NCBI GenBank assembly: GCA_934098345.1
Contig: CAKONX010000003.1
Location: forward strand, 1-37,482
DNA: 37,482 bases
Reading direction: 5' to 3'
Origin: an uncultured Bacilli bacterium
Lineage (GTDB): Bacteria; Bacillota_I; Bacilli_A; RF39; UBA660
Under the pieces are notes generated by a model that was not told the origin of the DNA, made no database searches, and worked only from the letters and a program-made list of their open reading frames with translations. The number at the start of each line of letters is the position of its first letter. The first letter of the stretch is position 1. Both the position numbers and the translations under genes were made by a program. Shown one piece after another: positions 1-8,759 of this stretch.

Positions 1-107
1 TGTGTTGAAGACCTAGTCGTTGACTAGGGATCCTAATATAGGTCATGTGATGCCCACCTCGTGAGAGCGGGCTTTTATCACACTGGCTTTTCTTAGGCTT
101 TTTATTT
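1..107 (+). ncRNA. 3' end of a structured RNA, 6S RNA candidate (5' part outside window)
   Basis: This segment is unusually GC-rich for the window and folds well. There is a 7-bp hairpin at 12-18/22-28 with loop GTT. A second arm pairs 46-51 with 77-82 and continues as 52-55 with 69-72, leaving a four-T bulge at 73-76. No reading frame is convincing, and a T-rich tract at about 98-104 could end the transcript. In Bacillus subtilis, as I recall it, the 6S RNA gene bsrA lies just upstream of the tcdA homologue yrvM, and a small hairpin on the 3' side of the central bubble is a feature of 6S RNA. Position and one hairpin therefore suggest 6S RNA, but the second arm is not a standard 6S element, so identity is uncertain. 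The RNA begins before the window. Confidence 0.42.
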
Positions 108-127
108 GCTTAAAAAGGAGGATATTT

Positions 128-799
128 ATGTTTGAAAGATTAATTGGTCTTATTGGTGAAGATAAACTTAATGAGATAAAAAACAAAAATATATTAATTA
201 TAGGTGTAGGTGGAGTAGGAAGTTATGCATTAGAAAGCATGGTTCGTAATGGATTTATAAATATAACTATTGTTGACTTTGATACCATTGCTTTAAGTAA
301 TTTAAACAGACAACTTATAACTACACAAGATAATATTGGCCTTTTTAAGGTTGATGAAGCTAAAATGCGTGCAGAAAAGATAAATCCTCTAGTAAAAATA
401 AAAACAGTGAAAGAAAGATTAAATAAAGATAATTTACAAACTTTATTAGAAAATAACTATGATTATATAATAGATGCATGTGATACAGTTGAGGTAAAAT
501 TTGCTTTAATGGAACAAAGTATGCATTATAAATATAAACTTATATCATCTATGGGAACTGCTAAGAAAACTCGACCTGAAGATTTAGAAATAACAACATT
601 AGATAAAACTAATAATGATCCCCTTGCAAGAATTCTTAGAAGTAAAGTAAGACATGCGCATATTAATAAAAAACTTTATGTAGTAAGTAGCAGGGAGCTA
701 CCAAAAGATATAGATATGCTTGGAACTGCGTGCTTAGTTCCGTCAGTTGCTGGAATATTATGTGCATCATTTATATTCAATGATATTATAAAAAAATAA
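128..799 (+). CDS. tcdA: tRNA threonylcarbamoyladenosine dehydratase (TcdA/CsdL family)
   Basis: This E1-like enzyme uses ATP to cyclise the t6A37 modification of ANN-decoding tRNAs to ct6A in the cytoplasm. The glycine-rich nucleotide loop GVGGVGS is at residues 26-32, the acidic strand end VDFD at 49-52, and the NLNRQ element of E1-like enzymes at 58-62. At 223 residues it is slightly shorter than usual for the family (about 250). A strong AAGGAGG lies upstream of the ATG. It is the first gene after the structured RNA, and rarA lies nearby in convergent orientation; in Bacillus the same pair (yrvM, yrvN) are neighbours. A bidirectional terminator begins at its stop codon. No missing key residue was seen. 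Confidence 0.9.
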   Translation: MFERLIGLIGEDKLNEIKNKNILIIGVGGVGSYALESMVRNGFINITIVDFDTIALSNLNRQLITTQDNIGLFKVDEAKMRAEKINPLVKIKTVKERLNKDNLQTLLENNYDYIIDACDTVEVKFALMEQSMHYKYKLISSMGTAKKTRPEDLEITTLDKTNNDPLARILRSKVRHAHINKKLYVVSSRELPKDIDMLGTACLVPSVAGILCASFIFNDIIKK

Positions 800-820
800 A
801 ACCAGGTTTTCCTGGTTTTT
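799..820. terminator. Bidirectional intrinsic terminator between tcdA and gpsA
   Basis: An 8-bp stem (799-806 with 811-818) has loop TTTT, with T residues following on the plus strand and A residues preceding it. It serves two convergent genes whose stop codons are about 20 bases apart; the gpsA stop at 819-821 directly abuts the stem. Confidence 0.85.
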
Positions 821-1796
821 ATTGTTTCTTCATTAAAAAGTCTACTAATTTTCTTGGATCATCATTATTAATTACAATATCGTATATCACATCTATTACT
901 GGCATAGAAACTTTTCTTTTTCTAATTAAATCATATATACTTTTTAAAGTATAATATCCTTCAACCGTATAATTATTTAAAAATTCTTCAGCGTCATCAA
1001 ATGCATTTTCGCCAAGCATCATTCCATAAGAATAATTTCTTGATTTTTCACTTGTTGCTGTTAAAAGTAAATCACCAACTCCAGCAAAAGATAATATAGT
1101 TTTTTTATTACCACCTAAGGCATTTATTAATTCCTTTATATCATGTAAAGATTCAGTTATTAAAAAACTTCTAGTTGATTCCTTATAACCAAGACCAGAA
1201 AGTATTCCTGATGCAATTGCAATTACATTTTTTATTGATCCACATATTTCTATACCGATAATATCTTTAGTTTCTCTTAATTTTGCACTGGTGTTCTTAT
1301 AAATATATTTTACAAGTTCAATTGTATTCTTGTTTTTAGAAGCTACTGAAAGACCAATTGGTTCAAGAGATGCAATATCTACTGCAAAAGTAGGTCCAGA
1401 TATAACTGCTAACTTATTTGTATTTATACTATTTCTAAATATTTCATCTATAAATAAACATGAATTTTGTTCAATTCCTTTAGAACCAATTACAAAATGC
1501 ATTGATGAGTTTATAAATGGCACCATATCTTTACAAACTGATGATACAAATTTTGCTGCTGTCATTATAAACACAATTGAGGAATTATAAAGGGCTTCTT
1601 TATATGAAGTAGTAAATTTTATTGAATCAGGTATTTTGGCTCCATTTAATTCTTTAAAATTATCTCTAGTATCTTCAATATGTTTAAGTGAATCTTCACT
1701 TTCAGTCCACATTATTATTTTATTTTCTTTATTTTGAGATAGGGCAATTGCCATAGCAATACCATATACTCCAGTACCAATAATTGTTATATTCAT
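819..1796 (-). CDS. gpsA: NAD(P)H-dependent glycerol-3-phosphate dehydrogenase
   Basis: The enzyme reduces dihydroxyacetone phosphate to sn-glycerol-3-phosphate, the backbone for phospholipids, in the cytoplasm. The Rossmann motif GTGVYG is at residues 7-12, SKG at 105-107 and GPTFA at 134-138. The catalytic lysine is K189 in GSIKNVIAIA, GVGDLLLT is at 239-246 and SRNYSYG at 252-258. Length (325 residues) is normal. The ATG overlaps the rarA stop as ATGA, so the two genes are probably translationally coupled and in one transcript ending at the terminator at 799-820. Confidence 0.95.
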   Translation of the reverse strand: MNITIIGTGVYGIAMAIALSQNKENKIIMWTESEDSLKHIEDTRDNFKELNGAKIPDSIKFTTSYKEALYNSSIVFIMTAAKFVSSVCKDMVPFINSSMHFVIGSKGIEQNSCLFIDEIFRNSINTNKLAVISGPTFAVDIASLEPIGLSVASKNKNTIELVKYIYKNTSAKLRETKDIIGIEICGSIKNVIAIASGILSGLGYKESTRSFLITESLHDIKELINALGGNKKTILSFAGVGDLLLTATSEKSRNYSYGMMLGENAFDDAEEFLNNYTVEGYYTLKSIYDLIRKRKVSMPVIDVIYDIVINNDDPRKLVDFLMKKQ

Positions 1797-2986
1797 TTTT
1801 TCATCTCCCTATTTATGTTAACTAAATTTGCTTCGTATTTATTATCAGCTGGAATAAAATATTTTTTATTTTTTATATTATTAGGTAAATATTGTTGTTT
1901 TACCCAATGGTTTTTATAATCATGAGGATATTTATAATCTTTTGAGCTTGTTTTTAACCAATCAGGAACCTTACCATTAACACCGTTTGTTATATCATTT
2001 ATGGCGGCATCTAAAGCAAGGTGTGCTGAATTTGATTTAGGTGATAAAGCCATTTCTGTAACAATAGTTCCAAGTGGGATTCTTGCTTCTGGTAAACCAA
2101 CCATATTAGCAGCCTCAATTGCAGCCATTACCTTAGGACCAATTCCGGGATTTGCAAGACCAATATCTTCATAAGCAATTACGGATAATCTTCTACAAAT
2201 AATGTCTATATCACCAATAACAATGAGTCTTCCTAAATAATAAAGAGAAGCATCAACATCGCTTCCACGAATGCTTTTTTGTAAAGCACTTATAAGGTCA
2301 TAATGTCCATCACCATCTTCATCGCCTTCTAAAATAACTTTAGGGTTAATATTTTTTATTGTTTCTTCATCTATTTTTCCATTTTTAGTAGAGTAGTAAG
2401 CAACTTCAAGTAAACTTAGTGCTGCACGAACATCACCATTTGAAAGTGATGCAATGTACTTAAGAGTATCATCATCCACTTTAATATTTTCTAAATTATC
2501 TAATGCTCTTTTTAAAGCTTTAACTACATCTTTATTTTCAATAGGTAAAAGTTCAAATATTTGAACACGACTACGAATAGCCGGGTTAATTTTAAAATAT
2601 GGATTTGATGTTGTAAGACCAATTAAAGTGATAAGACCATTTTCAAGATATGGAAGCAGTATATCTTGCTTATCTTTATTCATTCGGTGTATTTCATCAA
2701 CGATTAAAACTAAATGACCATACATTTTAGCTTCTTCAATGGCAATATCAAAATCACTTTTATTATTAATTACTGCATTTAACATTTTATACCTAATATT
2801 AAGTTCATTAACAATCGCTATTGCAAGTGTGGTTTTCCCAACTCCTGGTGGACCATATAAAATCATTGAAAAGAGTTTTCCATTTTCAACTAAATTACGG
2901 ATAACTTTATTAGCACCAATTAAATGTTCTTGACCAACAACATCATTTAATGATTTAGGCCTTATTTCATTAGCAAGAAGTTCCAT
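1793..2986 (-). CDS. rarA: Replication-associated recombination protein A (RarA/MgsA AAA+ ATPase)
   Basis: This clamp-loader-like AAA+ ATPase acts at stalled replication forks. Walker A GPPGVGKTT is at residues 45-53, Walker B VDEIH at 96-100, sensor 1 TTSNP at 125-129 and an SRS arginine-finger region at 138-140. The C-terminal half matches the MgsA tetramerisation region, with the stretch IAYEDIGLANP. Its 397 residues fall slightly short of the usual 420-430. The ATG is preceded by AGGTGA. It is the first gene of a two-gene unit with gpsA and is divergent from the recombinase gene at 3077, with an AT-rich gap between them that probably holds both promoters. Confidence 0.93.
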   Translation of the reverse strand: MELLANEIRPKSLNDVVGQEHLIGANKVIRNLVENGKLFSMILYGPPGVGKTTLAIAIVNELNIRYKMLNAVINNKSDFDIAIEEAKMYGHLVLIVDEIHRMNKDKQDILLPYLENGLITLIGLTTSNPYFKINPAIRSRVQIFELLPIENKDVVKALKRALDNLENIKVDDDTLKYIASLSNGDVRAALSLLEVAYYSTKNGKIDEETIKNINPKVILEGDEDGDGHYDLISALQKSIRGSDVDASLYYLGRLIVIGDIDIICRRLSVIAYEDIGLANPGIGPKVMAAIEAANMVGLPEARIPLGTIVTEMALSPKSNSAHLALDAAINDITNGVNGKVPDWLKTSSKDYKYPHDYKNHWVKQQYLPNNIKNKKYFIPADNKYEANLVNINREMKK

Positions 2987-3076
2987 ATTTTCACCTCTTT
3001 AATTATTATAACATATATAACTTATTATTTTTTGTATAATTAGTCTTTTTTTGATATTATATAAATGGTGATAATC

Positions 3077-3949
3077 GTGAATTATTTATATATAAGTGAC
3101 TTTTTATCATATTTAGAACTTGAACTTAATTATTCAGATAATACAGTTAATTCTTATGGTAATGATCTAAATAAAGTAGATTCTTATTTTAACGGAAAAG
3201 ACATGCTTAAATTAACTACTAGTGAAATAAATAAATATATTAAGTCCATTTCTTTTCTAGCTCCAGCAACTATAAGTCATAATATATCAACGTTAAAATC
3301 TTTTTATCTTTATTATATAAAAACTGGAAAAATCACTTCATCTCCTGTAGAAGCAATAAAACTACCTAAACTTGGAACACATTTACCAACTTATTTAACT
3401 ATTGATGAAGTAAATAGCTTATTGGATATTGAAATAAATGACCCTTTTCAAGCGAGAAATAAAGCTATTTTAGAGCTAATGTATGCAACAGGTCTAAGAA
3501 TAAGTGAAGTTGTCTCTTTAGAGTTTAAAAACATTGATTTTGATGACTGTATAGTAAGAGTCATGGGAAAGGGTAGTAAAGAAAGGATTGTTCCAATAAA
3601 TGATGTTGCTTTAAAATACTTAAAAATGTATTTAGATGATTATAGACCAGAACTAGTAAAAGGAACAATTAATAATTATTTATTTTTAAATAATCATGGT
3701 AATGCAATTACTAGACAAGGAATATTTAAAATGATTAAGAAATATGCTTTAGAAAAAAACATAAAAAAAGAAATCGGACCTCACACATTAAGACACACAT
3801 TTGCAACACATTTGCTTGAAAATGGAGCAGATTTAAGAATCATTCAAGAACTACTTGGGCACTCAGATATTTCAACTACTCAAATATATACTCATTTAAC
3901 TAACGAAGCTCTTCATAACGAGTATAAAAAATACTTTCCTAGAAGTTAG
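3077..3949 (+). CDS. Tyrosine recombinase, XerC/XerD type
   Basis: This is a site-specific recombinase of the type that resolves chromosome dimers at dif. Numbered from the GTG at 3077, the catalytic residues are R141 (GLRISE), K165 (MGKGSKER), H236 and R239 (HTLRHTFATH), H262 (LLGHSDIS) and nucleophile Y271 (IYTHLT). An N-terminal SAM-like core-binding domain occupies about residues 3-85. An in-frame ATG exists 12 bases upstream at 3065, but GGTGAT at 3067-3072 sits 4 bases before the GTG, and a start there gives the usual short Xer N-terminus, so I prefer 3077. No second Xer gene, dif site or element ends were seen, so a housekeeping role is likely. XerC and XerD cannot be told apart by eye. 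Confidence 0.88.
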   Translation: MNYLYISDFLSYLELELNYSDNTVNSYGNDLNKVDSYFNGKDMLKLTTSEINKYIKSISFLAPATISHNISTLKSFYLYYIKTGKITSSPVEAIKLPKLGTHLPTYLTIDEVNSLLDIEINDPFQARNKAILELMYATGLRISEVVSLEFKNIDFDDCIVRVMGKGSKERIVPINDVALKYLKMYLDDYRPELVKGTINNYLFLNNHGNAITRQGIFKMIKKYALEKNIKKEIGPHTLRHTFATHLLENGADLRIIQELLGHSDISTTQIYTHLTNEALHNEYKKYFPRS

Positions 3950-4024
3950 TATTATGATATAATATGCAGCAAAAAGGTTGGGATAATTATGTTAAAAATT
4001 GAAAAAGATAGGATAGTGTAAATT

Positions 4025-7000
4025 ATGGGAAAAGCTTGGGAATATTTTAAAACAGAGAAAGATGTATTTTTAGCAGTTGCTAATAATGTATCTCTTGAAG
4101 AAAAAAACTTACTAAAAAAGAAATTTGGTAAGGATTTTGATGGTATAAACGTTAAAACTTCAATAAAGAAAAACGAAATGAATGATTTTAATTTAACTTG
4201 TAAAAAAGTCATGATTGAGATTGATTTTGCTGAAAAAGTAAAGAAAAATGGAAAAATAATGAGCAGTTATTTAAGTGATAAAAATTATGATTTTTTAAAG
4301 AAAATAATGTATGCTTACAACATTAATAAAAATGCATTGGATGATATTATTAATTCATTAGCAAAAGGAGAAAGAACATCTTTTTTATACTACTTTGGAA
4401 TTGATAGAAAAAGGATGACTATCTCAGCTATAGCTGATTTACTTAATACTGATGAGATTCATGTTTATACTAATATAAGCTCTGCTTTAGAAACAATTAA
4501 ACGAAAAATTTATAAACATGTTGAAGCTAAATCTAATGTTACTAAAAAAAAAGATAACCAAGCTCCAATGAGTTTAGTGAATCCATTAATAAAGAAGGGA
4601 TATACACTACTTGAAATCATTAATGCTATTAAAGAATACGATGAAAATGTTATAAGTGTCCTAAAAAAATTATATGGCAACAGCTTTAATAATACTAGAT
4701 CTTTAATGATAAAAGTTAGCCCAGAAGATACAGAAATAGTTCTTAATATTTTAAATGGTAATGATAATATTGAATCAAAGATTATTAAAGCACAAGAAGA
4801 AAAACAAAAACATAAAACTGAAAATGTTCTTCCAACATATTTTAAAGGAAATTTGCAAACATATTATCAAAAAAGAGGATATACTAAGGGTGAGTTTATA
4901 AATGCTTTTAGGGAACTATCATCTGAGGAAAAACAAAAATTATTTATGTGTTTTGATCATAGTTTTAATAGCTTAGACATAGCTGAATTACCTAAAAGTG
5001 TTGTGAATTCATCATACGCTACTGCATTTTCACCTTTAATTGGTATTCAACATCATTTAATAAATAATAGAAAAAATAATTCTAAAAAAGAAAATATTAA
5101 TCTTTATGAAGTATTATGTAAGAGGGAATATTCTAAAAAAATAGTTGATTTAGCACTTGATAATCTAAAAGATGAAGATAAAAATGAATTGCATCAATAT
5201 TTTGATAAAGACGGAAACCTTATAAAAAGCTATGATAATAATGTTTTAATAAAAAATTTATTATTTATTACTATTCCCAGAACACTAAAAAAATATAAAG
5301 AAACAGAGGATCTTCTAAATAGATTTAAAAATGGTATATACGAAGAATTTAAAAACTCTAAAAAAGCATATGTTGATATAGCAATTTTAAATTTAAATGA
5401 TAAAGAGAGTGAGATTTATAGTAAAAGTTTTGACGAAAATGGTATGTTAAAGCCTAATTCTGAATATAATACAGAAATTATATATATTTTAAAAAATAAA
5501 ATTTCTACAAAAATAAAAGAAATTCTTGAAATGGATAAGGCATCAAGAAATTTGGATGAATATTTAAGCAAATTTGCAATTGATAAAAGGCAAGTTGAAA
5601 TAATTCTTTCTAATTTAAGCGACGAAGATAAAAAAGTGTTGAGTACATATTATAATGAGAATTTGATAAGAAAAAGTAATGTTAACTTTGATGTAACTAT
5701 TTATAGTCTAATAACAAGTATAATTCAACAGTTCAAACAATTTAATCTAAAAAATTATTATGAAAATTTGTCCAAAAAAAACATATTGCAAGCTATCGAA
5801 AGACTTTCTCCTAGTGACAAAATTATATTCGATGAATATTTCGATGAAAACTTAAATTTAAAAACTATCTTTAATGCAAGTAAGAATCCAGAAATATATA
5901 TAATAATAACAGAAAAAATTAAGAATGAAAGAAAAGTAAGAAAAGGTACAAACATCTATGAAAGAAGTAAAAAACACGGCTATGAAAGAAATATAGTTGA
6001 TATTGCAATAGAAACTTTAAACGAAACTCAAAAAAAGTACTTCTTTAATGAATATGATAAAAATGGAAATAAAATAGGTAATTCCAAAAACATGTCAGTT
6101 TTCATATCTACAACCTTCTACAAAAAACTTGATAATATTTTAAAATTTATGAATGATACAAAATTTTTAATCGAATATTTTGAACACCAAGGAATAGAGA
6201 AAGATGAATTTTTAGAATTCATTAGTTTATTAGATTATCAACTAGAAGAAAAAATTAAATATTATTATGACGAAAACTTAATTAGAAAAGAAAGTATTGT
6301 CTTTAATATTGATACTTATAATTTTTTAATTCAGTTAACAAACGAGATAGTTTCTTCTAAAAATAAACAACATAAATATAATTTTTATAAATCATGGGAA
6401 AATAGAGGCTATAAACGAATCTACATTGATATTGCTATTAGTCTTTTACCAGATGAAGCTAAAAATGCTTTTAGAGAAGCTTTTGATGAATATGGATACA
6501 GAATTAAGTCACTTAAAGAATGCTTTGATAATTCAACTTCTCCATATCATTACTTATATACTATTATAAAAAGAAATTTAAATATTATATCTAATTTTAT
6601 AAATGAAACTGTTTCATTATATGATTATTTTGTAAAAGAGGGATATTCAAATAGGGAAGTAGACTATGTAATAACTTCATTAGATAAAAATGATAGATTA
6701 TATTTTGATTCTTATTATGATAATAACTTAGTTAGAAATCCTAATAAAGAATTTTCTGTTGAACTATATAAATTGTTAAATAAAATTGAAATTTCACTTA
6801 GAAAAGTAAATTTATATACAAAATATGAATTACTAGGTTACTCTAGAGATGATGTAGTGCAAGTTATTTCTAAATTAAATCATTTAGAACAACTTATGCT
6901 TTATAAATATTTTGATAAAGATCTAAATGTTATTAAAGATTATAGTGGAGCTCCTAGAGTTGTGAAATTAATAAATGTAGTTATAGTTGAATATATGAAA

Positions 7001-7336
7001 AAAAATAAAAATGAAGATACTATTTCTGAAGAAAAAGATGAACAAAAAGATTTATCTTTATTCGAAGAATATATAAGCTCAATAAAAAAATTAAATATAT
7101 TTAGTAAAGAATTTATTTCAAGTTTAAATATGTCAAATAAGGAAAAATACTATTTAACAGTTGAATTTGTATTTAATGAACAATCTACTTTTAAAAGTGA
7201 AAAACTTGCTAAATTCTTGAATTTAGAATATAAAGATTACGTAAGTAAAGTATATCAAGCTATGATGAAAGCCAGAAACGAATTAAGTACTAAGTTTGAT
7301 AATAGTTTAGAGAGCATAAAAAAAGTGTTAGATTAA
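4025..7336 (+). CDS. Giant protein of about 13 degenerate sigma-70 region-4-like repeats, function unknown
   Basis: This 1103-residue, highly charged protein has no signal peptide or membrane segment. It is built of units of about 65-80 residues starting near positions 88, 185, 278, 358, 436, 509, 575, 642, 713, 784, 864, 928 and 1010. A typical unit reads: short helix with G-Y/F (such as KRGYTKGEF, KEGYSNREV, LLGYSRDDV), then a helix with V/I-D-x-A-I, then L-S-x-x-D/E-K, then a Y/F-rich stretch often ending YFD-x-NL, a linker, and a closing helix. The first unit (116-166) and last unit (1036-1092) look most like sigma factor region 4, including an I-A-x-L-L-N recognition-type turn followed by an A-L-x-x-I/A-K/R helix. 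The best reading is tandem region-4-like HTH units, most of them degenerate. It follows the Xer gene by 75 bases; its start has only a weak ribosome site. I know no named family for the whole protein. Confidence 0.72.
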   Translation: MGKAWEYFKTEKDVFLAVANNVSLEEKNLLKKKFGKDFDGINVKTSIKKNEMNDFNLTCKKVMIEIDFAEKVKKNGKIMSSYLSDKNYDFLKKIMYAYNINKNALDDIINSLAKGERTSFLYYFGIDRKRMTISAIADLLNTDEIHVYTNISSALETIKRKIYKHVEAKSNVTKKKDNQAPMSLVNPLIKKGYTLLEIINAIKEYDENVISVLKKLYGNSFNNTRSLMIKVSPEDTEIVLNILNGNDNIESKIIKAQEEKQKHKTENVLPTYFKGNLQTYYQKRGYTKGEFINAFRELSSEEKQKLFMCFDHSFNSLDIAELPKSVVNSSYATAFSPLIGIQHHLINNRKNNSKKENINLYEVLCKREYSKKIVDLALDNLKDEDKNELHQYFDKDGNLIKSYDNNVLIKNLLFITIPRTLKKYKETEDLLNRFKNGIYEEFKNSKKAYVDIAILNLNDKESEIYSKSFDENGMLKPNSEYNTEIIYILKNKISTKIKEILEMDKASRNLDEYLSKFAIDKRQVEIILSNLSDEDKKVLSTYYNENLIRKSNVNFDVTIYSLITSIIQQFKQFNLKNYYENLSKKNILQAIERLSPSDKIIFDEYFDENLNLKTIFNASKNPEIYIIITEKIKNERKVRKGTNIYERSKKHGYERNIVDIAIETLNETQKKYFFNEYDKNGNKIGNSKNMSVFISTTFYKKLDNILKFMNDTKFLIEYFEHQGIEKDEFLEFISLLDYQLEEKIKYYYDENLIRKESIVFNIDTYNFLIQLTNEIVSSKNKQHKYNFYKSWENRGYKRIYIDIAISLLPDEAKNAFREAFDEYGYRIKSLKECFDNSTSPYHYLYTIIKRNLNIISNFINETVSLYDYFVKEGYSNREVDYVITSLDKNDRLYFDSYYDNNLVRNPNKEFSVELYKLLNKIEISLRKVNLYTKYELLGYSRDDVVQVISKLNHLEQLMLYKYFDKDLNVIKDYSGAPRVVKLINVVIVEYMKKNKNEDTISEEKDEQKDLSLFEEYISSIKKLNIFSKEFISSLNMSNKEKYYLTVEFVFNEQSTFKSEKLAKFLNLEYKDYVSKVYQAMMKARNELSTKFDNSLESIKKVLD

Positions 7337-7351
7337 ATCTAACGCTTTTTT
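7321..7351. terminator. Intrinsic terminator, probably bidirectional
   Basis: The stem 7325-7333 pairs with 7337-7345 around a 3-base loop that is exactly the TAA stop of the giant repeat protein, followed by T residues at 7346-7351 and preceded by A residues. It also lies at the 3' end of the convergent small gene at 7354-7440. Confidence 0.85.
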
Positions 7352-7353
7352 AA

Positions 7354-7440
7354 TTATTCTTCAGATGATGAAGATTCTCTTTTACATCTATTTGTTTTTT
7401 TATTACTTTTAGATGTTCTATTTGTTTTTTGAGTTTTCAT
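7354..7440 (-). CDS. Small basic 28-residue protein, function unknown
   Basis: The frame begins with ATG at 7440 and ends at TAA 7354-7356. It is preceded by one of the best ribosome binding sites in the window (TAGGAGGTAAG, about 6 bases before the ATG). The peptide begins MKTQKTNRTSKSNKK, is rich in Lys, Arg, Asn, Thr and Ser, has one Cys near residue 19 and ends in a Ser/Glu tail (SSSSEE). It has no membrane segment. The strong ribosome site and the shared terminator at 7321-7351 support a real gene. The composition could suit nucleic acid or ribosome binding, but that is inference; no family was recognised. Confidence 0.6.
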   Translation of the reverse strand: MKTQKTNRTSKSNKKTNRCKRESSSSEE

Positions 7441-7529
7441 AATTCTTACCTCCTACAATTATTATGTACAATAGGAAAATAATTATAATATAAAACGAAT
7501 ATTTTTTTAAATTATTAATAATATATATT

Positions 7530-8264
7530 ATGAAAATAATTATACCTCTTTTATTAAGTGTTTTAGCGTCATTTGGAACTGTTTTGGGTTCAATGCTAGT
7601 GTTTATACCCGGAATTGAGAAAAAGGAGAATATAAGCCTTATTCTTGCTTTTTCTGGTACTATTATGATTTTAATATCAGTTCTTGATCTTTTACCATCA
7701 AGTGTAATAACTATATTTAAAAATTTTAATATTATTAAATCATTAATTATAGTAATAGGGTCTTTTATCTCTGGCTATTTTATCATAAATATACTTGATA
7801 AAAAAATAGAAGGGGAGAGTAACATGCTTAAAGTAGGTTTACTTTCTCTTATAGCATTAATGATTCATAATTTTCCAGAAGGGATAGTAACATTCTTATC
7901 AGGTGTTACAAATATAAGAGTAGGGGTTAAGCTAAGTGTTGCTATAATGATTCATAATATACCAGAAGGGGTTTGTATTGCTCTTCCAATATATCTTGCT
8001 ACATCATCATTTAGTAGGGCATTTAAGTCTACCCTAATCTCTTGTTTAGCAGAACCTTTAGGAGCTTTACTTGCATATTTATTTTTATATAAATATATGA
8101 ATGATATTATGATAGCAATTATATTAATTTTTACTGCAGGAATAATGATAACTCTAAGTATAAATTCAATATATAAAGAATCTTTAAAATTTAATCATTC
8201 AAAATATTTTATTTTGGGAATACTTTTATCTCTTGTATATATAGTTATATCTTTTTTAATTTAA
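7530..8264 (+). CDS. ZIP family divalent metal transporter (ZupT/GufA-like)
   Basis: This polytopic inner-membrane protein of 244 residues has about eight hydrophobic segments. The two ZIP signature helices carry HNFPEG at residues 113-118 and HNIPEG at 142-147, which form the binuclear metal site of the family; EPLG is at 175-178. Family members import zinc or other divalent metals. The central loop is short and not His-rich. I saw no clear ribosome site before the ATG at 7530, so the start is less certain than the gene. It is divergent from the 28-residue peptide gene. A weak hairpin without a T tract follows the stop (about 8268-8297). Confidence 0.9.
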   Translation: MKIIIPLLLSVLASFGTVLGSMLVFIPGIEKKENISLILAFSGTIMILISVLDLLPSSVITIFKNFNIIKSLIIVIGSFISGYFIINILDKKIEGESNMLKVGLLSLIALMIHNFPEGIVTFLSGVTNIRVGVKLSVAIMIHNIPEGVCIALPIYLATSSFSRAFKSTLISCLAEPLGALLAYLFLYKYMNDIMIAIILIFTAGIMITLSINSIYKESLKFNHSKYFILGILLSLVYIVISFLI

Positions 8265-8731
8265 GTCCCCTACTTTTCAAATTATAAAAAGAGTAGGTAG
8301 TAGATAACTAATTATCTTAAATTAAGAATAATAAATAGAATTAATAAAAGAATATATAAAAGGGAATGCATAAGTATTAAATAAATTGTTTTAATAAGTA
8401 TATATTTAAGTATAAATATTGATTCAAATTTTTATAACAAAATAAGTATATGGTTAGTTATTCATATATTTATTTCAAATATACAAGTTAACATAATATA
8501 TATTATATGAAGTTGCGTATTTATTTAAAAAGGCTTAATAACTAACCATTTTATGTATGTTTCTAGATAATTATTAATATTTAAAATTATAATAATTAGT
8601 TATAAAGACACTTGTTTTTATATTATGTAAACCATCTATATTAGTCTTTTTATATCATCAACAATATATAAAAAGTATCATGTATGTAATTATCTTACCT
8701 AACCTATTTTTTAAATGTAAAAGGGGAGTCA
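8265..8731. other. Long AT-rich non-coding gap with a 13-bp inverted repeat
   Basis: No supported gene was found on either strand; the frames are short and lack ribosome sites. There is an imperfect hairpin just after the ZIP gene (CCTACT/AGTAGG arms, about 8269-8297). A perfect 6-bp stem lies at 8302-8307/8312-8317. A perfect 13-bp inverted repeat at 8450-8462 and 8537-8549 has 74 bases between its arms. In a genome where most gaps are under 60 bases, this length suggests an untranslated RNA, regulatory DNA or a decayed element. Confidence 0.5.
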
Positions 8732-8759
8732 TAAAAAAAGAAAAGTCTAAACTTTTCTT
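8732..8759 (-). terminator. Intrinsic terminator of the HTH regulator gene
   Basis: A perfect 8-bp stem (8739-8746 with 8751-8758) has loop CTAA, which contains the gene's TAG stop on the minus strand. The A run at 8732-8738 supplies the T tract on the minus strand. Confidence 0.85.

Noticed and set aside
3989..4021. A 10-residue leader peptide (MLKIEKDRIV) before the giant repeat protein
   Set aside because: The ribosome site is weak, there is no attenuator structure, and the frame is short enough to arise by chance.
4025..7336. Giant protein as a phage tail or tape-measure protein
   Set aside because: No other phage gene lies near, the recombinase looks like a housekeeping Xer, and the repeat unit resembles region 4 HTH, not a tape-measure coiled coil.
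8715..8731. A GGGGAG ribosome site for a small plus-strand gene
   Set aside because: The following codons run directly into the terminator of the HTH gene, with no frame of useful length.
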